13,702 nt of DNA, taken from positions 1 to 13,702 of the forward strand of contig CAKOVA010000057.1 of the NCBI GenBank assembly GCA_934120735.1. The letters run 5' to 3'. The notes below the pieces were generated by a model. It saw only the letters and a program-made list of their open reading frames with translations, was not told where the DNA came from and searched no databases. Below are positions 6,791 to 13,003 of the stretch, in pieces; the stretch's first letter is position 1; the number at the start of each line of letters is the position of its first letter. The position numbers and the translations under genes are program-made. This DNA comes from an uncultured Prevotella sp. GTDB lineage: Bacteria; Bacteroidota; Bacteroidia; Bacteroidales; Bacteroidaceae.

Positions 6791-7411
6791 CTATTTGAGT
6801 TTTTCTTCCTGTTGGGGAGCCATCGAAACGGATTGTTCTTCGAGCAAGGCCTTTTGATAACATTCCCGACAAAGGGGTTCGTAGGTGAGCTTTTCGCCCA
6901 GCAAAACGCGCTTATCGTTCTGCACCAAGCGGTGGCTGATGTAAGCCAAAGCACCGCATTTCACACAGATCGCATGCACTTTGGTCACCTCATCAGCGAT
7001 GGCACACAAGCCAGGAATGGGTCCGAAAGGCCGTCCTTGGAAGTCCATGTCAAGTCCTGCGATGATCACGCGCACCCCTTTGTTGGCCAATTCGTTGCAC
7101 ACCTTGACGAGTCCATCATCGAAGAATTGGGCTTCATCGATACCCACGACATCCGCATCGGAAGACAATAACAAAATGCTTGACGATGAATCAACGGGAG
7201 TAGACTGAATGGCATGCTGGTCATGGCTCACCACATTCTCCTCAGAATAGCGGGTGTCTATGGCGGGCTTGAATATCTCAACGCGCTGTTTGGCAAAGCT
7301 AGCCCGTCGCATGCGCCTAATCAGCTCTTCTGTCTTGCCCGAAAACATAGAGCCACATATTACTTCTATTCTTCCTGGGCGATGTGATTCGCCTGTCAAA
7401 TATTCCATCAT
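6791..7411 (-). CDS. tdk: Thymidine kinase
   Basis: The 206-residue cytoplasmic enzyme phosphorylates thymidine with ATP for nucleotide salvage. The P-loop is GSMFSGKT (20-27), the Walker B-like IDEAQFF contains the catalytic Glu93, and the four zinc cysteines are Cys149/Cys152 and Cys181/Cys184 (CVKCG and CREC). The lasso segment contains the expected YEPLCRECY. These are features of type II (TK1-like) thymidine kinases, and length is normal. Two adjacent ATGs (7411 and 7408) are possible starts. A strong promoter sits immediately upstream, so either start lies at or near the 5' end of the message. It is the first gene of a pair with the AI-2E-family permease and is divergent from rsmI. Confidence 0.96.
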   Translation of the reverse strand: MMEYLTGESHRPGRIEVICGSMFSGKTEELIRRMRRASFAKQRVEIFKPAIDTRYSEENVVSHDQHAIQSTPVDSSSSILLLSSDADVVGIDEAQFFDDGLVKVCNELANKGVRVIIAGLDMDFQGRPFGPIPGLCAIADEVTKVHAICVKCGALAYISHRLVQNDKRVLLGEKLTYEPLCRECYQKALLEEQSVSMAPQQEEKLK

Positions 7412-7418
7412 GTTGCTG

Positions 7419-7450
7419 CAAAAATACGAAGAGGAATTAAAAATTGCAAA
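7419..7450 (-). promoter_or_regulatory. Promoter of tdk
   Basis: Read on the minus strand, TTTG (7450-7447), a 20-bp gap and TATTTTTG (7426-7419) match the Bacteroidetes consensus perfectly. The expected transcription start, about 5-9 bases beyond the -7 box, is 7410-7414, at the ATG itself (7411 or 7408). The transcript may be leaderless. Confidence 0.7.
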
Positions 7451-7465
7451 GAAATTGTCTGTTTT

Positions 7466-7496
7466 TTTGTTCGTCTTGATTATTTAACTATATTTG
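7466..7496 (+). promoter_or_regulatory. Promoter of rsmI
   Basis: TTTG (7466-7469), a 19-bp gap and TATATTTG (7489-7496) match the Bacteroidetes consensus perfectly. The -7 box ends only 8 bases before the ATG at 7505, so the predicted start site (7501-7505) gives a leaderless or nearly leaderless mRNA. It lies back to back with the tdk promoter. Confidence 0.7.
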
Positions 7497-7504
7497 CGTT
7501 CTAT

Positions 7505-8206
7505 ATGGGAATATTGTACATCGTGCCCACCCCAGTGGGGAATATGGAAGATATGACGATGCGAGCTATTCGCATTCTCAAGGAGGTGGACCTGGTGTTG
7601 GCAGAAGATACCAGGACATCGGGCAAGTTGTTGAAGCATTATGACATACAAAATCACTTGCTGTCACACCATAAGTTCAACGAACATGGCACTTCCGCGG
7701 GCATTGTAGAACGATTGAAGGCGGGCCAGAGCATAGCGCTCATCAGCGATGCGGGTACACCTGGCATCAGCGACCCGGGGTTCTTTCTGGCACGCGAGGC
7801 TGCAAAAGCAGGCATCACGGTACAAACACTGCCTGGAGCCACCGCTTGCATTCCGGCTGTTGTCTCATCTGGTTTGCCCTGTGACCGCTTCTGTTTCGAA
7901 GGCTTCTTGCCGCAGAAAAAAGGTCGACAAACACAGTTGGAGGCGCTCAAAGAAGAGCGTAGAACGATGGTTTTCTACGAGTCGCCCTATCGTTTGCTGA
8001 AAACATTACAGCAATTTGCCGATGTATTTGGCCCCGATCGCCCCGTGAGCGTGGCTCGTGAGATATCCAAACTGCACGAAGAGCATGTCCGAGGCACACT
8101 TGAAGAGGTGATACAACATTTTAAAGAAGTTCCACCGCGAGGCGAAATCGTCATTGTGGTGGGTGGAGATAACAAGAATAAGAAACTTAAAACAGAACGA
8201 ATATGA
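7505..8206 (+). CDS. rsmI: 16S rRNA (cytidine1402-2'-O)-methyltransferase
   Basis: The 233-residue protein is a SAM-dependent tetrapyrrole-methylase-fold enzyme that 2'-O-methylates C1402 in the ribosomal decoding centre. Marks are the N-terminal LYIVPTPVGNMEDMT, then LAEDTRTSGKLL (32-43), SDAGTPGISDPG (81-92), GFLPQKKGRQ (123-132), VFYESPYRL (146-154) and a REISKLHEE..RG segment near 185-197. Length is slightly below that of E. coli RsmI, as it lacks the extra C-terminal part. The start is fixed by the conserved MGILYIVPTP and the promoter just upstream. The stop overlaps the next gene's start as ATGA (8203-8206), so the two are probably translationally coupled. Confidence 0.96.
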   Translation: MGILYIVPTPVGNMEDMTMRAIRILKEVDLVLAEDTRTSGKLLKHYDIQNHLLSHHKFNEHGTSAGIVERLKAGQSIALISDAGTPGISDPGFFLAREAAKAGITVQTLPGATACIPAVVSSGLPCDRFCFEGFLPQKKGRQTQLEALKEERRTMVFYESPYRLLKTLQQFADVFGPDRPVSVAREISKLHEEHVRGTLEEVIQHFKEVPPRGEIVIVVGGDNKNKKLKTERI

Positions 8207-9060
8207 AAAAGATTTTAAGCCTGGCCACCATTGCCATCATTACTTTCGCATGCTTTGGATGTCAGAACAACAAGAAAAACAGCGATTTGGAACAGGCGGC
8301 CCAAGCCGATTCTTTGCAGCAAGTCATCAGTCAGAAAGACAACGAAATCAATGACATGATGGGTACGCTCAATGAAATCCAAGAGGGATTCAAGGAAATT
8401 AATGCGGCAGAAAACAGGGTTACCATCGCCAAAGAAGGTGAGGGCGCCAACAAAGGGCAGCAGATTCGTGAGGACATTCAGTTCATCGCGTCTACCATGA
8501 AGCGTAACCGCGAACTGATTGCCAAGCTCCGCAACCAACTGAAGCAAAGCTCCGTGAAGGGAGATGGTTTGAAAAAAGCATTGGACAGCCTCACCGCTCA
8601 GTTGGAAGAGAAAGACAAGCAGCTTCAGGAATTGCGTGCCGAACTGGATGCAAAGGATATCCATATCTCCGAGTTGGATGAAACTATCAACAACCTGAAC
8701 ACCAATGTCAACAATTTGGCTACCGAGAGTTCACAGAAATCGCAGGTAATCAACAGCCAGGATAAGCAGCTCAACACCGCTTGGTTTGTGTTTGGTACAC
8801 GAAAAGAGCTGAAAGAACAGCGAATCATCGAGGGGGATAAGGTATTGCAGGCCAACTTCAACAAGGATTATTTCACCAAGATTGACATCCGCGTGAACAA
8901 AGAAATCAAGTTGTACTCCAAGTCGGCTAAGGTTCTCACCATGCACCCATCCAGCAGTTATCTGTTGCAGCGTGATGCCAACAAGCAGTATGTGCTTCGA
9001 ATCACTAATCCAGAAATCTTCTGGAGTACCAGTAAGTACCTCGTTATCTTGGTGAGATAA
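8203..9060 (+). CDS. Coiled-coil lipoprotein of unknown function
   Basis: The 285-residue protein begins MKKILSLATIAIITFACFGC. This is a lipoprotein signal with the probable lipidated Cys20; the -3 residue is Cys, which is a loose lipobox. Residues about 28-185 are rich in Lys/Glu/Gln/Leu heptads (for example LDSLTAQLEEKDKQLQELRA), indicating a long coiled coil. The region from about 192 (NTAWFVFGTRKELKEQ) to the end is a compact beta-rich domain with GDKVLQANFN, YFTKIDIRV and SSSYLL. Envelope proteins of this layout are seen in Bacteroidales, but I do not know a function. It overlaps rsmI by 4 bases and is the last gene of that transcript. It is possibly a periplasmic spacer or scaffold; this is inference. 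Confidence 0.85.
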   Translation: MKKILSLATIAIITFACFGCQNNKKNSDLEQAAQADSLQQVISQKDNEINDMMGTLNEIQEGFKEINAAENRVTIAKEGEGANKGQQIREDIQFIASTMKRNRELIAKLRNQLKQSSVKGDGLKKALDSLTAQLEEKDKQLQELRAELDAKDIHISELDETINNLNTNVNNLATESSQKSQVINSQDKQLNTAWFVFGTRKELKEQRIIEGDKVLQANFNKDYFTKIDIRVNKEIKLYSKSAKVLTMHPSSSYLLQRDANKQYVLRITNPEIFWSTSKYLVILVR

Positions 9061-9078
9061 GGCTGTCAAGAAACACAC

Positions 9079-9117
9079 GCTTCCCCAGAAATAACGTACA
9101 TGCGTCTGCCGGGAAGC
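9079..9117 (+). other. Extended stem-loop in the 3' region of the rsmI transcript
   Basis: GCTTCCC (9079-9085) pairs perfectly with GGGAAGC (9111-9117). Inside it CAGA (9086-9089) pairs with TCTG (9105-9108), with a CC bulge. The loop is about 15 bases. There is no U-run, so it is more likely a 3'-end stabilising or processing structure ahead of the true terminator. Confidence 0.5.
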
Positions 9118-9133
9118 AATAACTATACACATC

Positions 9134-9173
9134 AATCCTCTTGCTCGGAACAGTCTGAGTAGGAGGATTTTTT
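9134..9173 (+). terminator. Rho-independent terminator of rsmI-lipoprotein
   Basis: AATCCTC (9134-9140) pairs with GAGGATT (9163-9169); CTC/GAG pairing inside extends the stem. A run of six T (9168-9173) follows directly, as expected of an intrinsic terminator for plus-strand transcription. Confidence 0.75.
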
Positions 9174-9260
9174 ATTGATGCCAAGCGCTTCAATCACCCT
9201 ATTGAAACCGCTCATTCTCCTTGTTGAAACAACTTTGCGCCAGCTCAGCCTTGCAATGCC

Positions 9261-9713
9261 TTATCGTTTTGCTTTGAAAAACTGTTGCATCAGCTGCCTG
9301 CATTCCTCTTCCAACACGCCACCCGTGACCGTTGCCTTGGTATGCAACACGTTTGGCGCATACCGCTGGTAGCCCCGTTTCTCATCGCCGGCCCCATACA
9401 CAATGCGTGAAACCTGCGCCCAGCCCATGGCACCAGCGCACATCGGACAAGGTTCAACGGTGACGTAGAGGGTGCATTGGGGCAGATATTTGCCGCCGAG
9501 TTGAGCCGCTGCGGCCGTGATGGCCAGCATCTCCGCATGCGCCGTGACATCGTTCAGGGTTTCAGTCTGATTGTGTGCGCGTGCAATGATGCGACCTTGG
9601 CATGTGATGACGGCGCCAATGGGTACTTCTCCTTCATCGTAGGCGGCATGAGCCTCTGCCAGTGCCTTTTGCATAAACTGTTCGTCTTGTTTGCGTTGTT
9701 CGTCGTCGGTCAT
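9261..9713 (-). CDS. tadA: tRNA-specific adenosine deaminase-like nucleoside deaminase
   Basis: From ATG 9713 the protein has 150 residues (MTDDEQRKQDEQFM...). A longer frame back to 9911 overlaps yraN and has no conserved content. It is a zinc-dependent cytidine-deaminase-fold enzyme: HAE (His59, Glu61, with Glu61 as proton shuttle) and PCPMC (Cys89, Cys92) form the active site, with GEVPIGAVI at 28-36. TadA deaminates adenosine 34 of tRNA-Arg(ACG) to inosine. A guanine or other nucleoside deaminase is an alternative, but the N-terminal helix FMQKALAEAHAAYDEGEVPIG and the length fit TadA. The gene is divergent from yraN. Confidence 0.88.
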   Translation of the reverse strand: MTDDEQRKQDEQFMQKALAEAHAAYDEGEVPIGAVITCQGRIIARAHNQTETLNDVTAHAEMLAITAAAAQLGGKYLPQCTLYVTVEPCPMCAGAMGWAQVSRIVYGAGDEKRGYQRYAPNVLHTKATVTGGVLEEECRQLMQQFFKAKR

Positions 9714-9736
9714 GGTCGTGTCTGTTTGTGTGCTTG

Positions 9737-9744
9737 CAAATTTA
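9737..9744 (-). promoter_or_regulatory. Promoter -7 element of tadA
   Basis: On the minus strand TAAATTTG (9744-9737) matches TAnnTTTG and would start transcription near 9728-9732, about 16-20 bases before the ATG at 9713. The -33 box is not clear. Confidence 0.5.
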
Positions 9745-9754
9745 CAACATTCTT

Positions 9755-9785
9755 TTTGATGTGTGGAAGAAAAACCGTATTTTTG
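9755..9785 (+). promoter_or_regulatory. Promoter of yraN-birA
   Basis: TTTG (9755-9758), a 19-bp gap and TATTTTTG (9778-9785) match the Bacteroidetes consensus. The expected transcription start is near 9791, about 22 bases before the yraN ATG at 9813. It overlaps the divergent tadA promoter region. Confidence 0.7.
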
Positions 9786-9812
9786 CAACACATCATCAGG
9801 GAGCATCACGAC

Positions 9813-10187
9813 ATGGCTACACACAACAAATTTGGGAAATGGGGCGAAGATACAGCCGTCGATTACCTGCACAAACAGGGATATACCATCCGCGAGCGTG
9901 GCTGGCGGCATGGTAAGTTCGAGATTGATATCATCGCCTTATCGCCCGATGGCATTACCTGTGTGTTTGTCGAGGTGAAAACACGTCGGTCAGACGAGGT
10001 CGCTTTGCCCTCGGATGCCGTTGATGAGAAGAAGATGAGGAATCTCGGTATCGCAGCTGATGTTTATGTAAAGATGTTTGACATACAAGAGGAGCTGCGC
10101 TTTGACGTCATTTCCATCGTGGGTTCGACAGCCGAGAACATGCAGATCGAGCACTTCGAAGATGCCTTCAACCCTGTATTGTTATAA
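9813..10187 (+). CDS. YraN family protein (UPF0102), predicted endonuclease fold
   Basis: From ATG 9813 the protein has 124 residues. The in-frame extension back to 9477 runs antisense through tadA and is rejected; the promoter at 9755-9785 also sets this start. UPF0102/YraN marks are GKWGEDTAVDYL (8-19), KFEIDIIA (35-42) and VFVEVKTR (51-58). The E-x-D and E-V-K residues (Glu37, Asp39, Glu54, Lys56) form the PD-(D/E)xK-like site predicted for the family, whose substrate is not established. It is followed 6 bases later by birA, so the two probably share a transcript. Confidence 0.93.
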   Translation: MATHNKFGKWGEDTAVDYLHKQGYTIRERGWRHGKFEIDIIALSPDGITCVFVEVKTRRSDEVALPSDAVDEKKMRNLGIAADVYVKMFDIQEELRFDVISIVGSTAENMQIEHFEDAFNPVLL

Positions 10188-10193
10188 CCAAAA

Positions 10194-10925
10194 ATGCGTA
10201 TCAAACTGGTCAAACTCAATGAGGTAGACTCTACCAATGTGTACCTTTGCGAACACGCTGATTGTTTCAACGAAGAGATGGTGGTCGTACAGGCCGATTA
10301 TCAGACCAGTGGTAAGGGGCAAGGACAGAATGGTTGGGAAAGTCAGGCAGGGAAAAATTTGCTGTATTCCTTGCTGGTTCATCCCCAAAAGCTGCCTGTA
10401 AAAAGTCAATTCTTTTTGTCAATGGCCGGTGCTTTGTCCATTAAAGCCGTGTTAGACGAATATGTTGACGATATTACTCTTAAATGGCCGAATGACATCT
10501 ACTGGAAAGACTGCAAACTGAGTGGCACACTCATCGAGTTGAGCGTACACGCACAGGTTATTCAACGCTGTGTCTATGGAGTGGGCCTCAACGTCAATCA
10601 GACGGTCTTTGAGAGCGATGCGCCCAACCCTGTGTCCTTAGCGCAGATTCTGGGACATGAGTTGGACCGCGTCAAACTGCTTCATCAACTTATCACAGCT
10701 TTCGAGCAGTACTACAATCGCTTGGAAGAAGGAGCGTTCGACGAAATCTCCAACCAGTATCATGCCGCGCTGTATCGGCGGGAGGGCGTGCATCCTTATC
10801 GCGACCGTGAGGGCTGTTTCCAGGCTTCCATCGTGACGGTGGAACCCGATGGCCGACTGGTGTTGAAAGATACCGATGGGCGCATGCGAGGCTACTACCT
10901 TAAAGAGGTGGAGTTTATTACATAA
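10194..10925 (+). CDS. birA: Biotin--[acetyl-CoA-carboxylase] ligase, single-domain type
   Basis: The 243-residue protein joins biotin to the lysine of biotin carboxyl carrier protein through biotinyl-5'-AMP. Marks are the N-terminal VDSTN (11-15), the adenylate-binding loop SGKGQGQNGW (39-48), GKNLLYSLLV (53-62), KWPNDIYW (97-104) with KLSGTLIE (108-115), and YGVGLNVN (128-135). There is no N-terminal helix-turn-helix, so it is a group I ligase without a repressor role. The C-terminal SH3-like domain is present (about 196-243). The loop has Lys instead of the usual Arg in G-R-G. It starts 6 bases after yraN and is closed by a terminator hairpin. Confidence 0.94.
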   Translation: MRIKLVKLNEVDSTNVYLCEHADCFNEEMVVVQADYQTSGKGQGQNGWESQAGKNLLYSLLVHPQKLPVKSQFFLSMAGALSIKAVLDEYVDDITLKWPNDIYWKDCKLSGTLIELSVHAQVIQRCVYGVGLNVNQTVFESDAPNPVSLAQILGHELDRVKLLHQLITAFEQYYNRLEEGAFDEISNQYHAALYRREGVHPYRDREGCFQASIVTVEPDGRLVLKDTDGRMRGYYLKEVEFIT

Positions 10926-10986
10926 AATAGGCTGCGCCTTAACAAAGTAAACAAGTTTCCTTTGTATTCGGCTTGCGCTATTTTTT
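10924..10986 (+). terminator. Terminator of yraN-birA
   Basis: AAAATAG (10924-10930, overlapping the birA stop) pairs with CTATTTT (10978-10984). Inside it, ACAAAG (10942-10947) pairs with CTTTGT (10960-10965), with imperfect GC pairing between the two stems. A run of six T (10981-10986) is at the 3' side. No good promoter was seen between it and pyrH. Confidence 0.6.
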
Positions 10987-11022
10987 AAAACAGAATCAAT
11001 CAAACGAACATTTATAAGCAAT

Positions 11023-11733
11023 ATGGTAAAGTTTAAACGTATACTCTTGAAGTTGAGTGGAGAGAGCCTGATGGGCAGTCAGAGCTATGGAATCGACCCC
11101 AATCGGCTCGCCGACTATGCCCAACAAATCAAGGAAGTGCACGACATGGGCGTGCAAGTAAGCATCGTCATCGGTGGCGGAAACATATTCAGAGGACTAA
11201 GCGGGTCGCAGAAAGGCTTTGACCGCGTGAAGGGTGACCAGATGGGTATGTGTGCTACGGTAATCAACTCCTTGGCGTTGAGTTCCGCATTGGGTGCGAT
11301 TGGCGTTAAAAACAAGGTGATGACAGCCATTCGCATGGAGCCTATTGGCGAGTATTACAACAAATGGAAGGCCATTGAGGCGATGGAAAACGGACTGGTT
11401 TGCATCTTCTCGTGCGGCACAGGTTCGCCCTATTTCACCACAGACACGGGCAGTTCGCTGCGTGGTATCGAGATTGAAGCCGACGTCATGCTTAAAGGTA
11501 CGCGCGTTGACGGCGTGTACACAGCCGACCCGGAGAAAGACCCCACGGCTACGAAGTTTGACGACATCACCTTTGACGAGGTGTATAACCGCCATCTGAA
11601 GGTGATGGATCTCACCGCGACGGCCATGTGCAAGGAAAACAACCTTCCGGTCTATGTGTTCAACATGGATGTGGTTGGCAACCTGAAGAAGGTGCTGGAA
11701 GGCGAACCCATCGGCACTTTGGTACACAATTAA
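11023..11733 (+). CDS. pyrH: UMP kinase
   Basis: The 236-residue amino-acid-kinase-fold enzyme converts UMP to UDP with ATP in pyrimidine synthesis. KLSGES (10-15), IGGGNIFRG (50-58), GDQMGM (71-76), GTGSPYFTTDTGSS (132-145), MLKGTRVDGVYTADP (156-170) and the C-terminal GEPIGTLV are characteristic, and length is normal. The start follows an AT-rich leader without a Shine-Dalgarno motif. In many bacteria pyrH is followed by frr; here it is followed by a hairpin-rich spacer and convergent sucD, so it is a single-gene unit unless it is read from upstream. Confidence 0.97.
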   Translation: MVKFKRILLKLSGESLMGSQSYGIDPNRLADYAQQIKEVHDMGVQVSIVIGGGNIFRGLSGSQKGFDRVKGDQMGMCATVINSLALSSALGAIGVKNKVMTAIRMEPIGEYYNKWKAIEAMENGLVCIFSCGTGSPYFTTDTGSSLRGIEIEADVMLKGTRVDGVYTADPEKDPTATKFDDITFDEVYNRHLKVMDLTATAMCKENNLPVYVFNMDVVGNLKKVLEGEPIGTLVHN

Positions 11734-11748
11734 GCTGATGTAAAATAA

Positions 11749-11810
11749 GGTTCTTCCGTTAAATGCCATTCGCTTGTCATGCAAAACGTATCGCTTTCAT
11801 GTGAAGAACC
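11749..11810. repeat. Inverted repeat in the pyrH-sucD spacer, outer pair
   Basis: GGTTCTTC (11749-11756) and GAAGAACC (11803-11810) are a perfect 8-bp inverted repeat around a 46-base loop, 15 bases past the pyrH stop. The loop shows no other strong pairing. Confidence 0.4.
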
Positions 11811-11857
11811 ACAACTCTGTCATGAAGCATACAACTACTTCCGCTATGCGTTATAGT

Positions 11858-11896
11858 TCATGGCAGTCCAAATCAGCAAGAACAAGAATGCCATGA
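11858..11896. repeat. Inverted repeat in the pyrH-sucD spacer, second pair
   Basis: TCATGGCA (11858-11865) and TGCCATGA (11889-11896) are a perfect 8-bp inverted repeat with a 23-base loop. Directly after it GGGAG (11902-11906) and CTCCC (11923-11927) can form a further small stem around a purine-rich loop. Confidence 0.4.
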
Positions 11897-11955
11897 TCGA
11901 AGGGAGGAAAAAAAGGAAAGTTCTCCCCCACTCTCCCTCTCCAAACAAACTCATT

Positions 11956-12023
11956 GCATTAAGCCCCTTAAAGCATGCAGATTAGCGTGTAATCTACATG
12001 CTTTAAGGGGCTTAACTCTATGC
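11956..12023. terminator. Long near-perfect palindrome, likely bidirectional terminator of pyrH and sucCD
   Basis: A 19-bp perfect inverted repeat, TTAAGCCCCTTAAAGCATG (11959-11977) with 11997-12015, continues after one C/A mismatch into AGATTA/TAATCT (11979-11984 with 11990-11995) around a 5-base GCGTG loop. This gives an arm of about 26 bp. GCA/TGC at the outside (11956-11958, 12021-12023) may add pairing across a bulge. The plus-strand 3' side is followed by the T-rich tgcttttgttt. Its place between convergent genes fits a two-way terminator, though the T-runs are imperfect and it could be a dispersed palindromic element. Confidence 0.6.
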
Positions 12024-12045
12024 TTTTGTTTCAACATCCGGAACA

Positions 12046-12084
12046 AGTAGGAAAGTCAAGCGTTACACGTTAGCTTATCCTACT
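12046..12084. repeat. Hairpin downstream of sucD
   Basis: AGTAGGA (12046-12052) pairs with TCCTACT (12078-12084), and AAGC (12058-12061) with GCTT (12073-12076) inside it. It lies 22 bases beyond the sucD stop on the minus strand. No U-run follows, so it may help 3'-end protection rather than terminate. Confidence 0.45.
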
Positions 12085-12106
12085 CATTATCAGATATTTA
12101 CAACTG

Positions 12107-12973
12107 TTACATGCGCTCTTTCAACAAGGCAGGAATTTCGCAGGTTTCGCGAGCCACTGGCACGCCTGCGGCTTCAAAAGCGGCTATCTTCTCGGCAGCC
12201 GTTCCCGAACCACTGGAAATAATGGCACCCGCATGTCCCATTTGTTTGCCCTTAGGAGCTTCGCGCCCAGAGATGAAAGCCACCACGGGTTTGGTAACAT
12301 GCTGTTTGATATAGTCGGCTGCACGCTCTTCTGCGTCGCCACCAATCTCACCGATAAGGGCGATACTGTCTGTCTCTGGGTCGTTTTGGAACATCTCCAA
12401 CAAGTCTTGGAAATACAAACCCACGATAGGATCGCCACCTACACCCACTGCAGTAGACTGTCCAAAGCCAGCAGCTGTGAGGTCGGCAACCACCTGATAG
12501 GTCAATGTTCCACTTCTACTAATCACGCCCGTGTGTCCCTTCTTAAAGATATTGGTTGGCATAATGCCCACCATACTTTCTTCAGGAGAAATCAATCCCG
12601 GGCAATTAGGACCTATCAACTTGGCTCCTTTGTCGGAGATGTAACGATAAGCCTCTACAACATCAAGCGTTGGCACGCCCTCTGTAATACAAATAATCAA
12701 CTGAATGCCGGCATCGGCAGCCTCGAGCATGGCATCTTTGGCAAAAGCTGCTGGCACAAAAATCACTGAAGTGTTGGCACCCGTAGCTTTCACTGCATCT
12801 TTTACCGTATTAAAAACAGGAATCCCTGCAACCTCTTGTCCAGCCTTGCCAGGCGAAGTTCCACCTACCACATTGGTTCCGTACTCCTTCATTTTCGTGG
12901 CATGGAAACTGCCATCGCGTCCCGTAATTCCTTGGACAATTAACTTTGTATCGTGATTAATTAATATACTCAT
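12107..12973 (-). CDS. sucD: Succinyl-CoA synthetase (succinate--CoA ligase), alpha subunit
   Basis: The 288-residue alpha subunit carries the CoA site and the phosphorylated histidine. It has the Rossmann-type CoA-binding part [12 protein letters not shown] (13-24), [11 protein letters not shown] (35-45), then [10 protein letters not shown] (121-130) and SRSGTLTYQ (152-160). GGDPIVG is at 179-185 and [10 protein letters not shown] is at 243-252, with active-site His247. Together with SucC it interconverts succinyl-CoA and succinate with nucleotide phosphorylation. In this group it may serve fermentative succinate/propionate metabolism as well as the TCA cycle. The start lies 30 bases behind the sucC stop, so the two form one operon. 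It converges with pyrH. Confidence 0.97.
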   Translation of the reverse strand: MSILINHDTKLIVQGITGRDGSFHATKMKEYGTNVVGGTSPGKAGQEVAGIPVFNTVKDAVKATGANTSVIFVPAAFAKDAMLEAADAGIQLIICITEGVPTLDVVEAYRYISDKGAKLIGPNCPGLISPEESMVGIMPTNIFKKGHTGVISRSGTLTYQVVADLTAAGFGQSTAVGVGGDPIVGLYFQDLLEMFQNDPETDSIALIGEIGGDAEERAADYIKQHVTKPVVAFISGREAPKGKQMGHAGAIISSGSGTAAEKIAAFEAAGVPVARETCEIPALLKERM

Positions 12974-13003
12974 CGCTTTATAGATTTAACATGGTTAGAT
13001 ATC

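Noticed and set aside
9477..9812. Long N-terminal extension of yraN, and the matching extension of tadA back to 9911
   Set aside because: Each runs antisense through the other gene and lies upstream of the conserved starts and the promoters found between them.
11197..11784. 195-residue minus-strand frame opposite pyrH
   Set aside because: Histidine- and arginine-rich shadow of pyrH codons with no domain.
11822..11896. 24-residue frame in the pyrH-sucD spacer
   Set aside because: Very short, no ribosome-binding or promoter signal, and coincides with an inverted repeat.
12233..12769. 178-residue plus-strand frame opposite sucD
   Set aside because: Shadow frame; sucD on the minus strand is complete and fully conserved.
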